This document shows, piece by piece, positions 17,550 to 24,967 of a DNA stretch of 48,034 bases; position 1 is the stretch's first letter; every line of letters begins with the position of its first letter. Source of the DNA: Thermosipho sp. (in: thermotogales) (GTDB lineage Bacteria > Thermotogota > Thermotogae > Thermotogales > Fervidobacteriaceae); the NCBI GenBank assembly GCA_017656335.1, contig JACDOA010000009.1, forward strand, positions 1-48,034, read 5' to 3'. The notes under the pieces were generated by a model. It did no database searches. It worked only from the letters and a program-made list of their open reading frames with translations, and had not been told where the DNA came from. Position numbers and translations under genes: made by a program.

Positions 17550-18983
17550 ATGTTTTTGTACATTTTAGTAACTTTACTACTGATTTTGTTAATTATCATA
17601 ATTTTTCTTTTCCGTAAATATTACCTTCTTTTAAAAGTATTTTCCTATTCAAAAATACCTAGTATAAGTATTGTAATATGGGAAGGAGAAAAGTTGATTT
17701 TCTACACTCCAAATCTTCCTGATTTTCTCAAATCACACAATATAGACTTTGATGACTTTAAAAATGTTCCAAAAGAAAAATTACAAACATTTCACGAGAA
17801 ATACCCATTTTTAGAGGATTTTTTTAAGGAGATTTTTAAAAATTATCATTCTGATTCACTGTTTTTTGACAAAGAAATATTTATAGACAATAATCATTAT
17901 ATCTTTAAATTTAACAGAATAATAATGAACGAAAAAAAATATAACATTGCTTATATCATTAATATAACCCAAAATATAACTCACCATAATCAGCAATTAA
18001 TCTCTCCTATTCTAAATTTTCCAACATCAATTTTTGAAGATGCGATAAATAACGAAAATACCGCTGTAATAATTAAAAAACTTTATAATTATTTGAAATC
18101 AAACAATTTGGTTGATTCCATTGCCTTTGGTATCAAACAAGGAGATGGTTCTGTAAATATTCAATACGCATTCATTGATGGTGAAGAAATCTTCAACTTA
18201 AAAATACCTGTTGAAAATAAATCTTTAACTTCTTATATTATTGATTTTGACAAAAAGATATATATTAAAGACTCACAAAATTTCAATTTACCAAAAGGAT
18301 ACTCCTACAAATCAATTGGTAAAAAAAGAACAGTGTCAATATATGGAGCTCCATTACATTACAAAAAACAGGTGTTCGGTGCCATACTTTTTGAAAAATC
18401 AGGTATCGATATGTTTAGTTATAAGGAATTATATATTTTCGACATAATAGCAAATCTAATTGCAACAAATTACAAATTTAAAGAATATATTGAAAAATTA
18501 AACATTGAAAAGGAAATAAATTTCAAAAATTCTATGCTTGATCCTCTTACAGGAGCTTATAACAGGAATTTTTTTGATCACTATCTTAGCAAATTATTAG
18601 AAGAAGTAAAAAGATTCAATTCAAAAAACTCTTTGGTTTTTCTTGATTTAGATAATTTTAAACAAATAAATGATACATATGGTCATCATTTTGGCGATAA
18701 ATTACTCAAACAATTTGTGATAATAACCAAAAAAACTCTTAGAAAAATGGATGTAATAGTCAGGCACGGCGGAGATGAATTCTTAATTATTCTTCCAAAA
18801 TCAAGTTTGAAAAATTCAGTAAACGTAGTTAAAAGATTGCAAAAAAATCTATCAAAACTTGAACCTCCAATAGAATTCTCATATGGATTAGCAGAGATTA
18901 CTCCAAACAAAACCCCCGATGAACTTTTAAAACAAGTAGACAATTTAATGTATTCTATGAAAGAAAAAAGAAAAAGAAGTTAG
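17550..18983 (+). CDS. membrane-anchored diguanylate cyclase (GGDEF)
   Basis: 477 residues. One N-terminal transmembrane helix (residues about 2-24), a middle region at about 30-300 resembling PAS/GAF sensory folds without a clear named match, then a complete GGDEF domain (about 330-475). The active site HGGDEF is at about 406-411, the nucleotide/metal motif is LVFLDLDNFKQIND, and the inhibitory I-site RKMD is placed exactly five residues before GGDEF. It should make c-di-GMP with product inhibition. Start ATG follows GGGAGGGAAAACA. It is single-gene and ends with TAG. Confidence 0.9.
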   Translation: MFLYILVTLLLILLIIIIFLFRKYYLLLKVFSYSKIPSISIVIWEGEKLIFYTPNLPDFLKSHNIDFDDFKNVPKEKLQTFHEKYPFLEDFFKEIFKNYHSDSLFFDKEIFIDNNHYIFKFNRIIMNEKKYNIAYIINITQNITHHNQQLISPILNFPTSIFEDAINNENTAVIIKKLYNYLKSNNLVDSIAFGIKQGDGSVNIQYAFIDGEEIFNLKIPVENKSLTSYIIDFDKKIYIKDSQNFNLPKGYSYKSIGKKRTVSIYGAPLHYKKQVFGAILFEKSGIDMFSYKELYIFDIIANLIATNYKFKEYIEKLNIEKEINFKNSMLDPLTGAYNRNFFDHYLSKLLEEVKRFNSKNSLVFLDLDNFKQINDTYGHHFGDKLLKQFVIITKKTLRKMDVIVRHGGDEFLIILPKSSLKNSVNVVKRLQKNLSKLEPPIEFSYGLAEITPNKTPDELLKQVDNLMYSMKEKRKRS

Positions 18984-19009
18984 CAAACACAAATTATTCC
19001 TAAAAAATA

Positions 19010-19037
19010 TTGACAAATTATTTATTTATGATATATT
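19010..19037 (+). promoter_or_regulatory. second upstream promoter candidate for tRNA-Asn
   Basis: TTGACA, 16 bases, TATATT, between the GGDEF gene and the main tRNA promoter. Confidence 0.4.
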
Positions 19038-19082
19038 TTATAATAGTTTGTTTTTCCTAAAAGCCCATAAATAAAGAGATGA

Positions 19083-19111
19083 TTGACAAAAAACAAAAAG
19101 TGTGGTATAAT
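19083..19111 (+). promoter_or_regulatory. consensus promoter of tRNA-Asn
   Basis: TTGACA, 17 bases, TATAAT, with TGG directly before the -10 (extended -10). It is a perfect sigma-A consensus, 24 bases upstream of the tRNA. Confidence 0.9.
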
Positions 19112-19134
19112 ATTAAATGGTTTAATTAAGAAGT

Positions 19135-19210
19135 TCCGGCGTAGCTCAATCGGCAGAGCGGGTGGCTGTTAACCACTAGGTTGGGGGTTCGAGTCCCTCC
19201 GCCGGAGCCA
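19135..19210 (+). tRNA. tRNA-Asn (GTT)
   Basis: Acceptor stem TCCGGCG/CGCCGGA, D stem GCTC/GAGC, anticodon stem GGTGG/CCACT with loop CTGTTAA (anticodon GTT), T arm with GGTTCGAGTCC, discriminator G and encoded CCA. All arms are complete. It is the only tRNA seen in the window. Confidence 0.97.
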
Positions 19211-19251
19211 GTGAGAGAAACTATTTAGGGGTTACAGTTCGATATGAAAAG

Positions 19252-19280
19252 CGGAGCCAATAAGGCTCCGTTTTTTTTTT
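19252..19280 (+). terminator. rho-independent terminator after tRNA-Asn
   Basis: CGGAGCC, AATAA, GGCTCCG, then ten Ts. Variants of this hairpin recur at 22361, 41089 and 46975, as part of a dispersed repeat. Confidence 0.92.
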
Positions 19281-19441
19281 GTGCTTTTACTTTTTTTGCA
19301 ACTAACTAATTTACATGACACGGAAATAAAACTTCAATAATTCCTTATTTATAGAGCTAAAAAATTGATACTGGAATTTCGTATCTAATGCATAACACAA
19401 ATTGTTTTTCTGCAATTTATCTTTCAAGAAAGATAGAAAAG

Positions 19442-19770
19442 TTATCTATTCTTATCACTTGAAGTAAAAGCTAAGATCCCTGCAATGAGTAATAAAACGA
19501 ATTGAATAGCATAAAGTATCGACGAAGTGAGTAATCCTAACGTTCCAGAAACTATAAACATAAAGCTCACATCTTTTGGCTTATGTTCTATGAACAGGCT
19601 TGCTATTACAGCAAATACACTACATAGAATAACAAACACTCCTATTAATAATGCTTCTTCTTTATCATCTGCTACCACTTCAAATAGATTATTTTCATGA
19701 TCAAGATCCCAAATAATATTCCTAAAACTCCGCCTAACAATCCTAATATAAATTCAGCTTTATGTTTCAT
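19442..19770 (-). pseudogene. DUF4064-like small membrane protein, frameshifted (copy 1)
   Basis: A GTTATG start behind GGAGGC gives MKHKAEFILGLLGGVLGILF, then a one-base deletion near 19690 shifts the frame, and the remaining hydrophobic part (IGVFVILCSVFAVIASLFIE, LLLIAGILAFTSS) continues in another frame. The intact product would be about 109 residues with three to four membrane helices. Alignment with the copy at 47162-47489, which is whole at this point, shows the missing base. Confidence 0.75.
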
Positions 19771-20083
19771 AACAGCCTCCTATGTCTATAAGATCAGCTA
19801 ATAACATTGTACTAGAAATCATGTATTTAGTCTAACCCATTTTTAAGCCCCTGTTGAATTTCTCAATTTATAATTATGGATTACTGTAAGTGAATATGTC
19901 AAACGTGAAATTCCTTGCTTAATATTTTCGGGCTTATTTTTTTATAGAACAAATGATATTTGGTTCATGATTCTCTAGAATGATATAATTAAAATGAGAT
20001 TTCAAATTATGTAACATAAACTTAATTTACCGTATCAATATTCTCTGGTTCGTAGTAATTATGAAGTTTAAGGGGGTTAAAAC

Positions 20084-21676
20084 ATGAAAAAGATAATATT
20101 CATATTGATAATTCTTGGGTTGTTATTACTATCGTGTGTTCCATCAAACACTCCTCCATCTAATAATGAAACTAACAACCTTCCAACACAACCTTCTAAT
20201 CCATCTCCATCAGATGGTGCGACCGATGTTTCATTGACACCTTCAATTTCATGGGAAGCATCTGATCCTGATGGAGATTCACTTACTTTTGACATATATT
20301 TTGGCACTGAATCAACTCCAACATTAGTAAAAAGTGATTTAGCAACAAACACATATACACCAGATGTTTTAAATTCATTTACAACATATTATTGGAAAAT
20401 TGTGGCAAAAGATGGTAAAAGTGGGGTGGTAGAAGGACCGTTATGGAACTTTACAACGGGAGTTATAGCCTGGCAAAAAACTCTTGGAGGAAGTAATGGT
20501 GATGAGGCTTATAGCATCCAGCAAACAAGTGATGGAGGATATATTGTTGCTGGGACTACATATTCAAACAATGGGGATGTAAGCGGAAATCATGGGGGGA
20601 GAGATTTTTGGATAGTTAAGCTAGATGATGACGGAAACATAAAATGGCAAAAAGCTCTTGGTGGCAGCAATAATGAATTGGCATATAGCATTCAACAGAC
20701 AAGTGATGGAGGGTATATTGTTGCTGGTAATACAAATTCAAATGATGGGGATGTAAGTGGTAATCATGGAAACTTTGACTATTGGGTAATAAAGCTTGAT
20801 AATAGTGGAAATATTGAATGGCAAAAAGCTCTTGGTGGTAGTGATTATGAATATGCACGTAGCATCCAGCAGACAAATGATGGAGGCTATATTGTTGCTG
20901 GCACTGCATACTCAAATGATGGAGATGTAACCGGGAATAATGTAGGAAATTGCTATTGGGTAGTAAAACTTGATAGTAACGGAAACATAGAATGGCAAAA
21001 AGCACTTGGTGGCAGTAGTGGAGATTGGGCAGATAGTATTCAGCAAACAAGTGATGGAGGGTACATTGTTGCTGGGTACACATATTCGAACGATGGGGAT
21101 GTAAGTGGTAATCATGGAGAAAGAGACTTTTGGATAGTTAAGCTTGATAAAAACGGAAACATAGAATGGCAAAAAGCACTTGGTGGCAGTAGTGGAGATT
21201 GGGCACATAGTATTCGGCAGACAAGTGATGGAGGGTACATTGTTGCTGGGTACACATATTCGAACGATGGGGATGTAAGTGGTAATCATGGAGAAAGAGA
21301 CTTTTGGATAGTTAAGCTTGATAATAATGGAAATATAGTCTGGCAAAAAACTCTTGGTGGTAGTCAATGGGATGAAGCATATAGTGTTCAGCAGACAAGT
21401 GATAGAGGATACATTGTTGCTGGAATTACTTGGTCAAACGATGGAGATGTAAGCGGCAATCATGGAGGAGATGATTATTGGGTAGTAAAACTAGACACAA
21501 ACGGAAACATTGTATGGCAAAAAACTCTTGGTGGTAGTCGGTATGAAACTGCAAGCAGCATCCAGCAAACAAGTGATGGAGGATATATTGTTGCTGGATA
21601 CACAGATTCAAATGATGGTTATGTAAGCGGTAATCATGGATCTCGTGACTATTGGGTAGTAAAGCTTGGGAAATAG
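20084..21676 (+). CDS. lipoprotein with Fn3-like domain and seven 58-residue propeller repeats
   Basis: 530 residues. Lipoprotein signal with lipobox LLSC (Cys about 18), a Ser/Pro linker, a fibronectin/cadherin-like domain at about 35-120 (NPSPSDGATDVSLTPSISWE onward), then seven near-identical repeats of 58 residues, each starting WQK-LGGS and containing SIQQTSDGGYIVAG, SNDGDVSGN and VKLD-NGNI. Seven units suggest a closed seven-bladed beta-propeller on the cell surface. The repeats are so alike in DNA (about 174-bp units) that copy number could change by recombination. Start ATG follows AAGGGGGTTAAAAC. Function unknown; adhesion or carbohydrate contact is a guess. Confidence 0.8.
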   Translation: MKKIIFILIILGLLLLSCVPSNTPPSNNETNNLPTQPSNPSPSDGATDVSLTPSISWEASDPDGDSLTFDIYFGTESTPTLVKSDLATNTYTPDVLNSFTTYYWKIVAKDGKSGVVEGPLWNFTTGVIAWQKTLGGSNGDEAYSIQQTSDGGYIVAGTTYSNNGDVSGNHGGRDFWIVKLDDDGNIKWQKALGGSNNELAYSIQQTSDGGYIVAGNTNSNDGDVSGNHGNFDYWVIKLDNSGNIEWQKALGGSDYEYARSIQQTNDGGYIVAGTAYSNDGDVTGNNVGNCYWVVKLDSNGNIEWQKALGGSSGDWADSIQQTSDGGYIVAGYTYSNDGDVSGNHGERDFWIVKLDKNGNIEWQKALGGSSGDWAHSIRQTSDGGYIVAGYTYSNDGDVSGNHGERDFWIVKLDNNGNIVWQKTLGGSQWDEAYSVQQTSDRGYIVAGITWSNDGDVSGNHGGDDYWVVKLDTNGNIVWQKTLGGSRYETASSIQQTSDGGYIVAGYTDSNDGYVSGNHGSRDYWVVKLGK

Positions 21677-22477
21677 TAAAAATTATCTAAGTTGATCATT
21701 TGAATTTACACTTGAAAGTACAACAGATAAAAAAATCAATTTATTGCCCTTTCTAATCAGTATGGCTTCGGTATACAACCGGGCCATGTTTTTATTTCCT
21801 TATTCTTATCATTGTTTTGTATCATACGGTTTCTTTTCTGCTTATGACAACAGTAAAACCACTCATTTAAATCGAAATTAAGGCCCTCTAAAATATCGAG
21901 ATATGTAATTATTTATATATCTCACTACCGACAAAGGCGTTTATTGACGAAATACATGGTCATAATCCACAACCAGAAAAAACCTTATCCAAAAGATCAT
22001 AAATATACAAAACTAACTTTTCATAATTCATTCAAATACAAGGTAAAAAAAAACAAATTCACAACGTCCATCCACTCATATGCTTATTTAACATATAAAA
22101 TCTACCATCTCCCATTCAATTCTGATTAAAACCATTGTATTTACAGCGTTTTCTGTGATTCTTTTTAATTACTGCTCGGGACGGTGATAATAAATAAGGC
22201 GTTGAACAAATATGGGAATTGGTTCGTTAATCTTGTATATACGTTTACATTTTGTTTTTGACAAGAACATATTTTCTGTCTAATTAACACGATAAGTAAT
22301 TAGTTTTCTTAATGTTCCACGCCGGTGATAAAAATTAGGATATACGTTATAACAAAAAAACGGAGCCTTTTTTGGCTCCGTTTTCTAACTTCTATTATAA
22401 ATTCTATTTCCTAAAACCACAAACAATTGTAATAATATTCTTCAAGAGATATCCTTTAAATTGAAAGTTTGAGATTT
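21677..22477. other. 800-bp intergenic region
   Basis: AT-rich with no supported gene; the short frame at 21944-22129 lacks a ribosome site and family features. It contains a block (about 21845-21955) similar to the tail of the long repeat copy near 47.7 kb, and the shared terminator at 22361-22380. Confidence 0.5.
22361..22380. terminator. bidirectional terminator between the two propeller lipoproteins
   Basis: CGGAGCC, six Ts, GGCTCCG, with TTTT on one side and an A-run (TTTTTTT on the minus strand) on the other. It serves the leftward gene ending at 22478 and possibly the rightward one. Same hairpin family as the tRNA-Asn terminator. Confidence 0.8.
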
Positions 22478-23929
22478 TCACTCAACATCATTATAATTAC
22501 CTGTATTTCTATTGTTTTTTTGAAATTTTGGCCAAGGTGAGTTTGCAAGACCTGGACTATCTGTTTCAATTGCATATAAACATCCATCCCAATTTGGAAC
22601 ATACAAGGTACCATCATTTGATAAACCTAAATGTGAGTACGATATACTTCGTGAAAAATTTTCATATTTCCAAGACAATGTGCCATCACTATTTATTGCA
22701 TAAATATATTTATATACACCAACATATATTGTTCCATCTTCTCCAATCACCGGATTTGTTTGAATAGCATATCCGGTTTCAAAGTTCCATTTCATTGAAC
22801 CATCAGGATTTATCGCATATAAATAACCATCGAAACTTCCTACGTATATTGTTCCATCTTCTCCAATCACCGGACTTGTTCGAATGTCATCTCCAGTTTC
22901 GAATTTCCACTTAAGCGTTCCATCTGGATTTATTGCATAAAGATAATCATCGTCAGACCCTACATATATAGTTCCATCTTCTCCTATAGCAGGAGAGGAT
23001 CGAAAAACATAATTTGCTTCGAATTTCCACTTAAGTGTTCCATCTGGATTTATCGCATATAAATAATTCGTATCATATGATCCAATATAAATTGTACCAT
23101 CAGGACCAATAGATGGACTGGTATCTTCAAATCTTGCATCACCAATTGCCCATCTAACAGAACCATCATCAGGATTAAAAGCATAAAATCCATAAGCTCC
23201 ACCTAAATATATTGTGCCATCTTCCCCAATAGTTGGACTTTCAGCTTGTCCACCAAAAGGATGATCATATGACCATTTTAAAGAACCATCAGAATTTACT
23301 GCAAAGAGTTTTCCAGAAGTTACTATGTAAATGGTACCGTCAGAACCAATAGTAGGTGAGGTCTCCCATACATAATCACCAGTTTGGTATTTCCATTTTA
23401 AAGATCCATCTGGGTTTATAGCATAAAGATTATTATCAAAAGAACCTATATAAATCGTACCATCAGTAGCTACGGCTAGGCCACCATATATCGTATCATA
23501 TGTTTCAAATTTCCATTTTAATCTTGCTGGTTTACAAGTAGTGAATTTCCATATAGAACTTGGCGTAACACCACCTTTGCTATCTTTAGCAACAACCATC
23601 CAATAATAAGTTGTTTCATTTTGCAGTTCTCTGTATCCCGGTATTGTTTCAAGAACAAGTTTCGTTGAAGGATGATCATCTTTTATAACAGGAAGCTTCT
23701 CTGGGTCAGTGCCAAAATAAATATCATAAGATAAAGAATCCCCATCAGGATCACTGCATTCCCATAAAAGCGTTGGGGTAATAGTTACGTTTGTAGCGTT
23801 ATTTAAAGGGAAAGAATTAGAAGGAGGATTTGGTGGACTATTACTCGATAGCTGTGGTGCTGTACATGAAAATAGAATTAGCATTGCTATAGCAATTAAA
23901 ATAATTCCCCCTATAAATTTCTTCTTCAC
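22478..23929 (-). CDS. lipoprotein with Fn3-like domain and eight-bladed PQQ/BamB-like propeller
   Basis: 483 residues from GTG at 23927-23929 (VKKKFIGG), preceded by AAAGGAGTGATTCCT. The signal ends in lipobox LFSC. A Fn3-like domain (about 25-120) is related to the one in the gene at 20084. Then come eight repeats with DGTIYVGS, LYAINPDGTLKWKFE patterns, each one blade of a PQQ-like (BamB-type) propeller. It ends with WPKFQKNNRNTGNY, typical of this protein group. Probably surface-exposed and non-enzymatic, since no catalytic motif is seen. A relative lies at 29434-30690. Confidence 0.82.
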   Translation of the reverse strand: MKKKFIGGIILIAIAMLILFSCTAPQLSSNSPPNPPSNSFPLNNATNVTITPTLLWECSDPDGDSLSYDIYFGTDPEKLPVIKDDHPSTKLVLETIPGYRELQNETTYYWMVVAKDSKGGVTPSSIWKFTTCKPARLKWKFETYDTIYGGLAVATDGTIYIGSFDNNLYAINPDGSLKWKYQTGDYVWETSPTIGSDGTIYIVTSGKLFAVNSDGSLKWSYDHPFGGQAESPTIGEDGTIYLGGAYGFYAFNPDDGSVRWAIGDARFEDTSPSIGPDGTIYIGSYDTNYLYAINPDGTLKWKFEANYVFRSSPAIGEDGTIYVGSDDDYLYAINPDGTLKWKFETGDDIRTSPVIGEDGTIYVGSFDGYLYAINPDGSMKWNFETGYAIQTNPVIGEDGTIYVGVYKYIYAINSDGTLSWKYENFSRSISYSHLGLSNDGTLYVPNWDGCLYAIETDSPGLANSPWPKFQKNNRNTGNYNDVE

Positions 23930-24049
23930 AGGAATCACTCCTTTAAAAATATCGTAATATAATCGAAACACATTATAAATTATATCACAAACCATTCATT
24001 TTATGTATAGACATCACCAATTTTAGCAGTCTTGTAATTTTATAAATTA

Positions 24050-24085
24050 CTAACAAAAAAATAAAAGGGAGAGCTATTGCTCTCC
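24050..24085 (-). terminator. rho-independent terminator of the 50-residue ORF
   Basis: Minus strand GGAGAGC, 4 bases, GCTCTCC followed by a T-rich tract (CTTTTATTTTTTTG). The ORF stop TAG is in the loop. Confidence 0.85.
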
Positions 24086-24226
24086 TCTTGATATATTCTC
24101 CAGTGTATCACCTGCTTTTTTCAAGATTGAACCAATAACCTTAAGAGTCTCTTTAATGGTTTTCTTCGCTTCTTGGGCTAAATCAATTTCTTTGCCTTCA
24201 TTGTTTTTGAAAATAATCTTTACCAT
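24074..24226 (-). CDS. small protein of unknown function (50 residues)
   Basis: MVKIIFKNNEGKEIDLAQEA, then a charged amphipathic helix (KKTIKETLKVIGSILKKAGD). ATG is preceded by GGGAGGGGTATAA, and a strong terminator overlaps the stop, so it is a real transcription unit. No family recognised. It stops at TAG inside the terminator loop, which is genuine use of TAG as a stop close to the TAG-containing element. Confidence 0.65.
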   Translation of the reverse strand: MVKIIFKNNEGKEIDLAQEAKKTIKETLKVIGSILKKAGDTLENISRGEQ

Positions 24227-24282
24227 TTATACCCCTCCCTTTCAAGATTTCACAATACACTATTCGTCAATAGAAAACCGTG

Positions 24283-24362
24283 GACAGGGGGTGGGGCATA
24301 AATCTCTCCCCTGGGTGCCCGACCGCGGAGTGGGAGGGAGTATCCCTTTCGCACGTTGCAAT
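24283..24362. ncRNA. GC-rich block, candidate structured RNA or element end
   Basis: About 80 bases (from GTGGACAGGGG to CGCACGTTGCAA) are strikingly G/C-rich in an AT-rich region. They can form CAGGGG/CCCCTG, GGGTGCCC-type and GGGA-GTAT-TCCC pairings. No ORF with a ribosome site matches. In AT-rich thermophiles such blocks are often structured RNAs; an IS605-type end is another possibility. Strand and identity are unknown. Confidence 0.35.
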
Positions 24363-24379
24363 TAAACTTTTCCATAATG

Positions 24380-24510
24380 TTAATTTACAAATTGAGCAAT
24401 TACTTACAAGTACATACAAAAAGATTTTTTTACTGTTAATTTACCATATGAAAATGCATTTGAAATAAAAATCTATCAGTTATGTTCATTTTGCATTGTT
24501 AATATACAAT
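24380..24510. promoter_or_regulatory. three iterated TGTTAATWTAC motifs upstream of the primase-helicase module
   Basis: TGTTAATTTACA (near 24381), TGTTAATTTACC (near 24437) and TTGTTAATATACAA (near 24495) recur at roughly 57-base spacing before the small ORF at 24542. Each has TGT...ACA dyad character. They could be operators or replication iterons; similar TTAACA motifs occur at the recombinase promoter. Confidence 0.4.
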
Positions 24511-24541
24511 TAGAACAAACAATAGAAAGGAGGAAAAAAAC

Positions 24542-24823
24542 ATGGGAAGAACAAAAGTATTCTATATTATCGATCCACAGAAATTGTTCGAAGTTTTAAA
24601 ACAAGTAATAAACAAGAAAATATTCAGACAATTCATGAAAGGAATAAGATTTGGCCGGGCAAAATTGATATCTATCATTTAGTCCGGTCGTATTCCAGAA
24701 TATTTAGGTAACAGACTTATCAACTTAGTTGGCACAGATGATTTCGTTCAAGAAGTTGAAATTATTGATCGTGACACACACTCCAAAATTCCTTACTCAT
24801 TGTATAAAACAATTACACATTAA
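24542..24823 (+). CDS. small helix-turn-helix-like protein read through an in-frame TAG
   Basis: A strong site (AAAGGAGGAAAAAAAC) leads ATG at 24542. The frame gives 46 residues (MGRTKVFYIIDPQKLFEVLK onward), then TAG at 24680-24682, and continues in frame to TAA at 24823, 93 codons in all. The TAG falls in what looks like a helix-turn-helix: RAKLISII-TAG-SGRIPEYLGN, where a Gln would fit. Terminated at TAG it would lose the second half of that motif. It lies just upstream of the primase-helicase and is possibly its regulator. Confidence 0.5.
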
Positions 24824-24916
24824 AATGGGGTTAAAAGCAAGCTGCCAGTATCGAAGGAGTCTTTTTCTTGAAAGATATGAATTGAAATATTTAAAAAAGC
24901 TTTAATAAAAACAAGC

Positions 24917-24933
24917 CCCTCCACTAAGGAGGG
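24917..24933. other. hairpin before the primase-helicase gene
   Basis: CCCTCC, 5 bases, GGAGGG, about 35 bases before the start codon. It has no T-run on the plus strand, so it is not a forward terminator; on the minus strand it is followed by CTTGTTTTTATT. It may mask or space the ribosome site. Confidence 0.35.
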
Positions 24934-24967
24934 AGATGATTAAAAAAATAAAGAAGGGGAGATGTTT

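Larger units (their letters stand above)
19221..19840. repeat. long direct repeat, copy 1 (left boundary of accessory region)
   Basis: Starts CTATTTAGGGGTTA, runs through the CGGAGCC/GGCTCCG hairpin and a decayed DUF4064 gene, and ends near the conserved AATAACATTGTACTAGA. The copy at about 46909-47545 has the same order and orientation. Apart from the decayed gene I see nothing else in it. A further short block of similarity (about 21845-21955 versus 47640-47745) lies beyond the lipoprotein gene, as if that gene had entered this copy. Confidence 0.75.

Noticed and set aside
20616-21611. Antisense ORFs within the propeller lipoprotein gene
   Set aside because: They are reverse-frame shadows of the repeated sense sequence, rich in His, Gln, Tyr and Leu, with no start signals.
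21944-22129. Possible 61-residue ORF
   Set aside because: No ribosome site and composition typical of AT-rich noncoding DNA; part of it overlaps a block shared with the 47.7 kb region.
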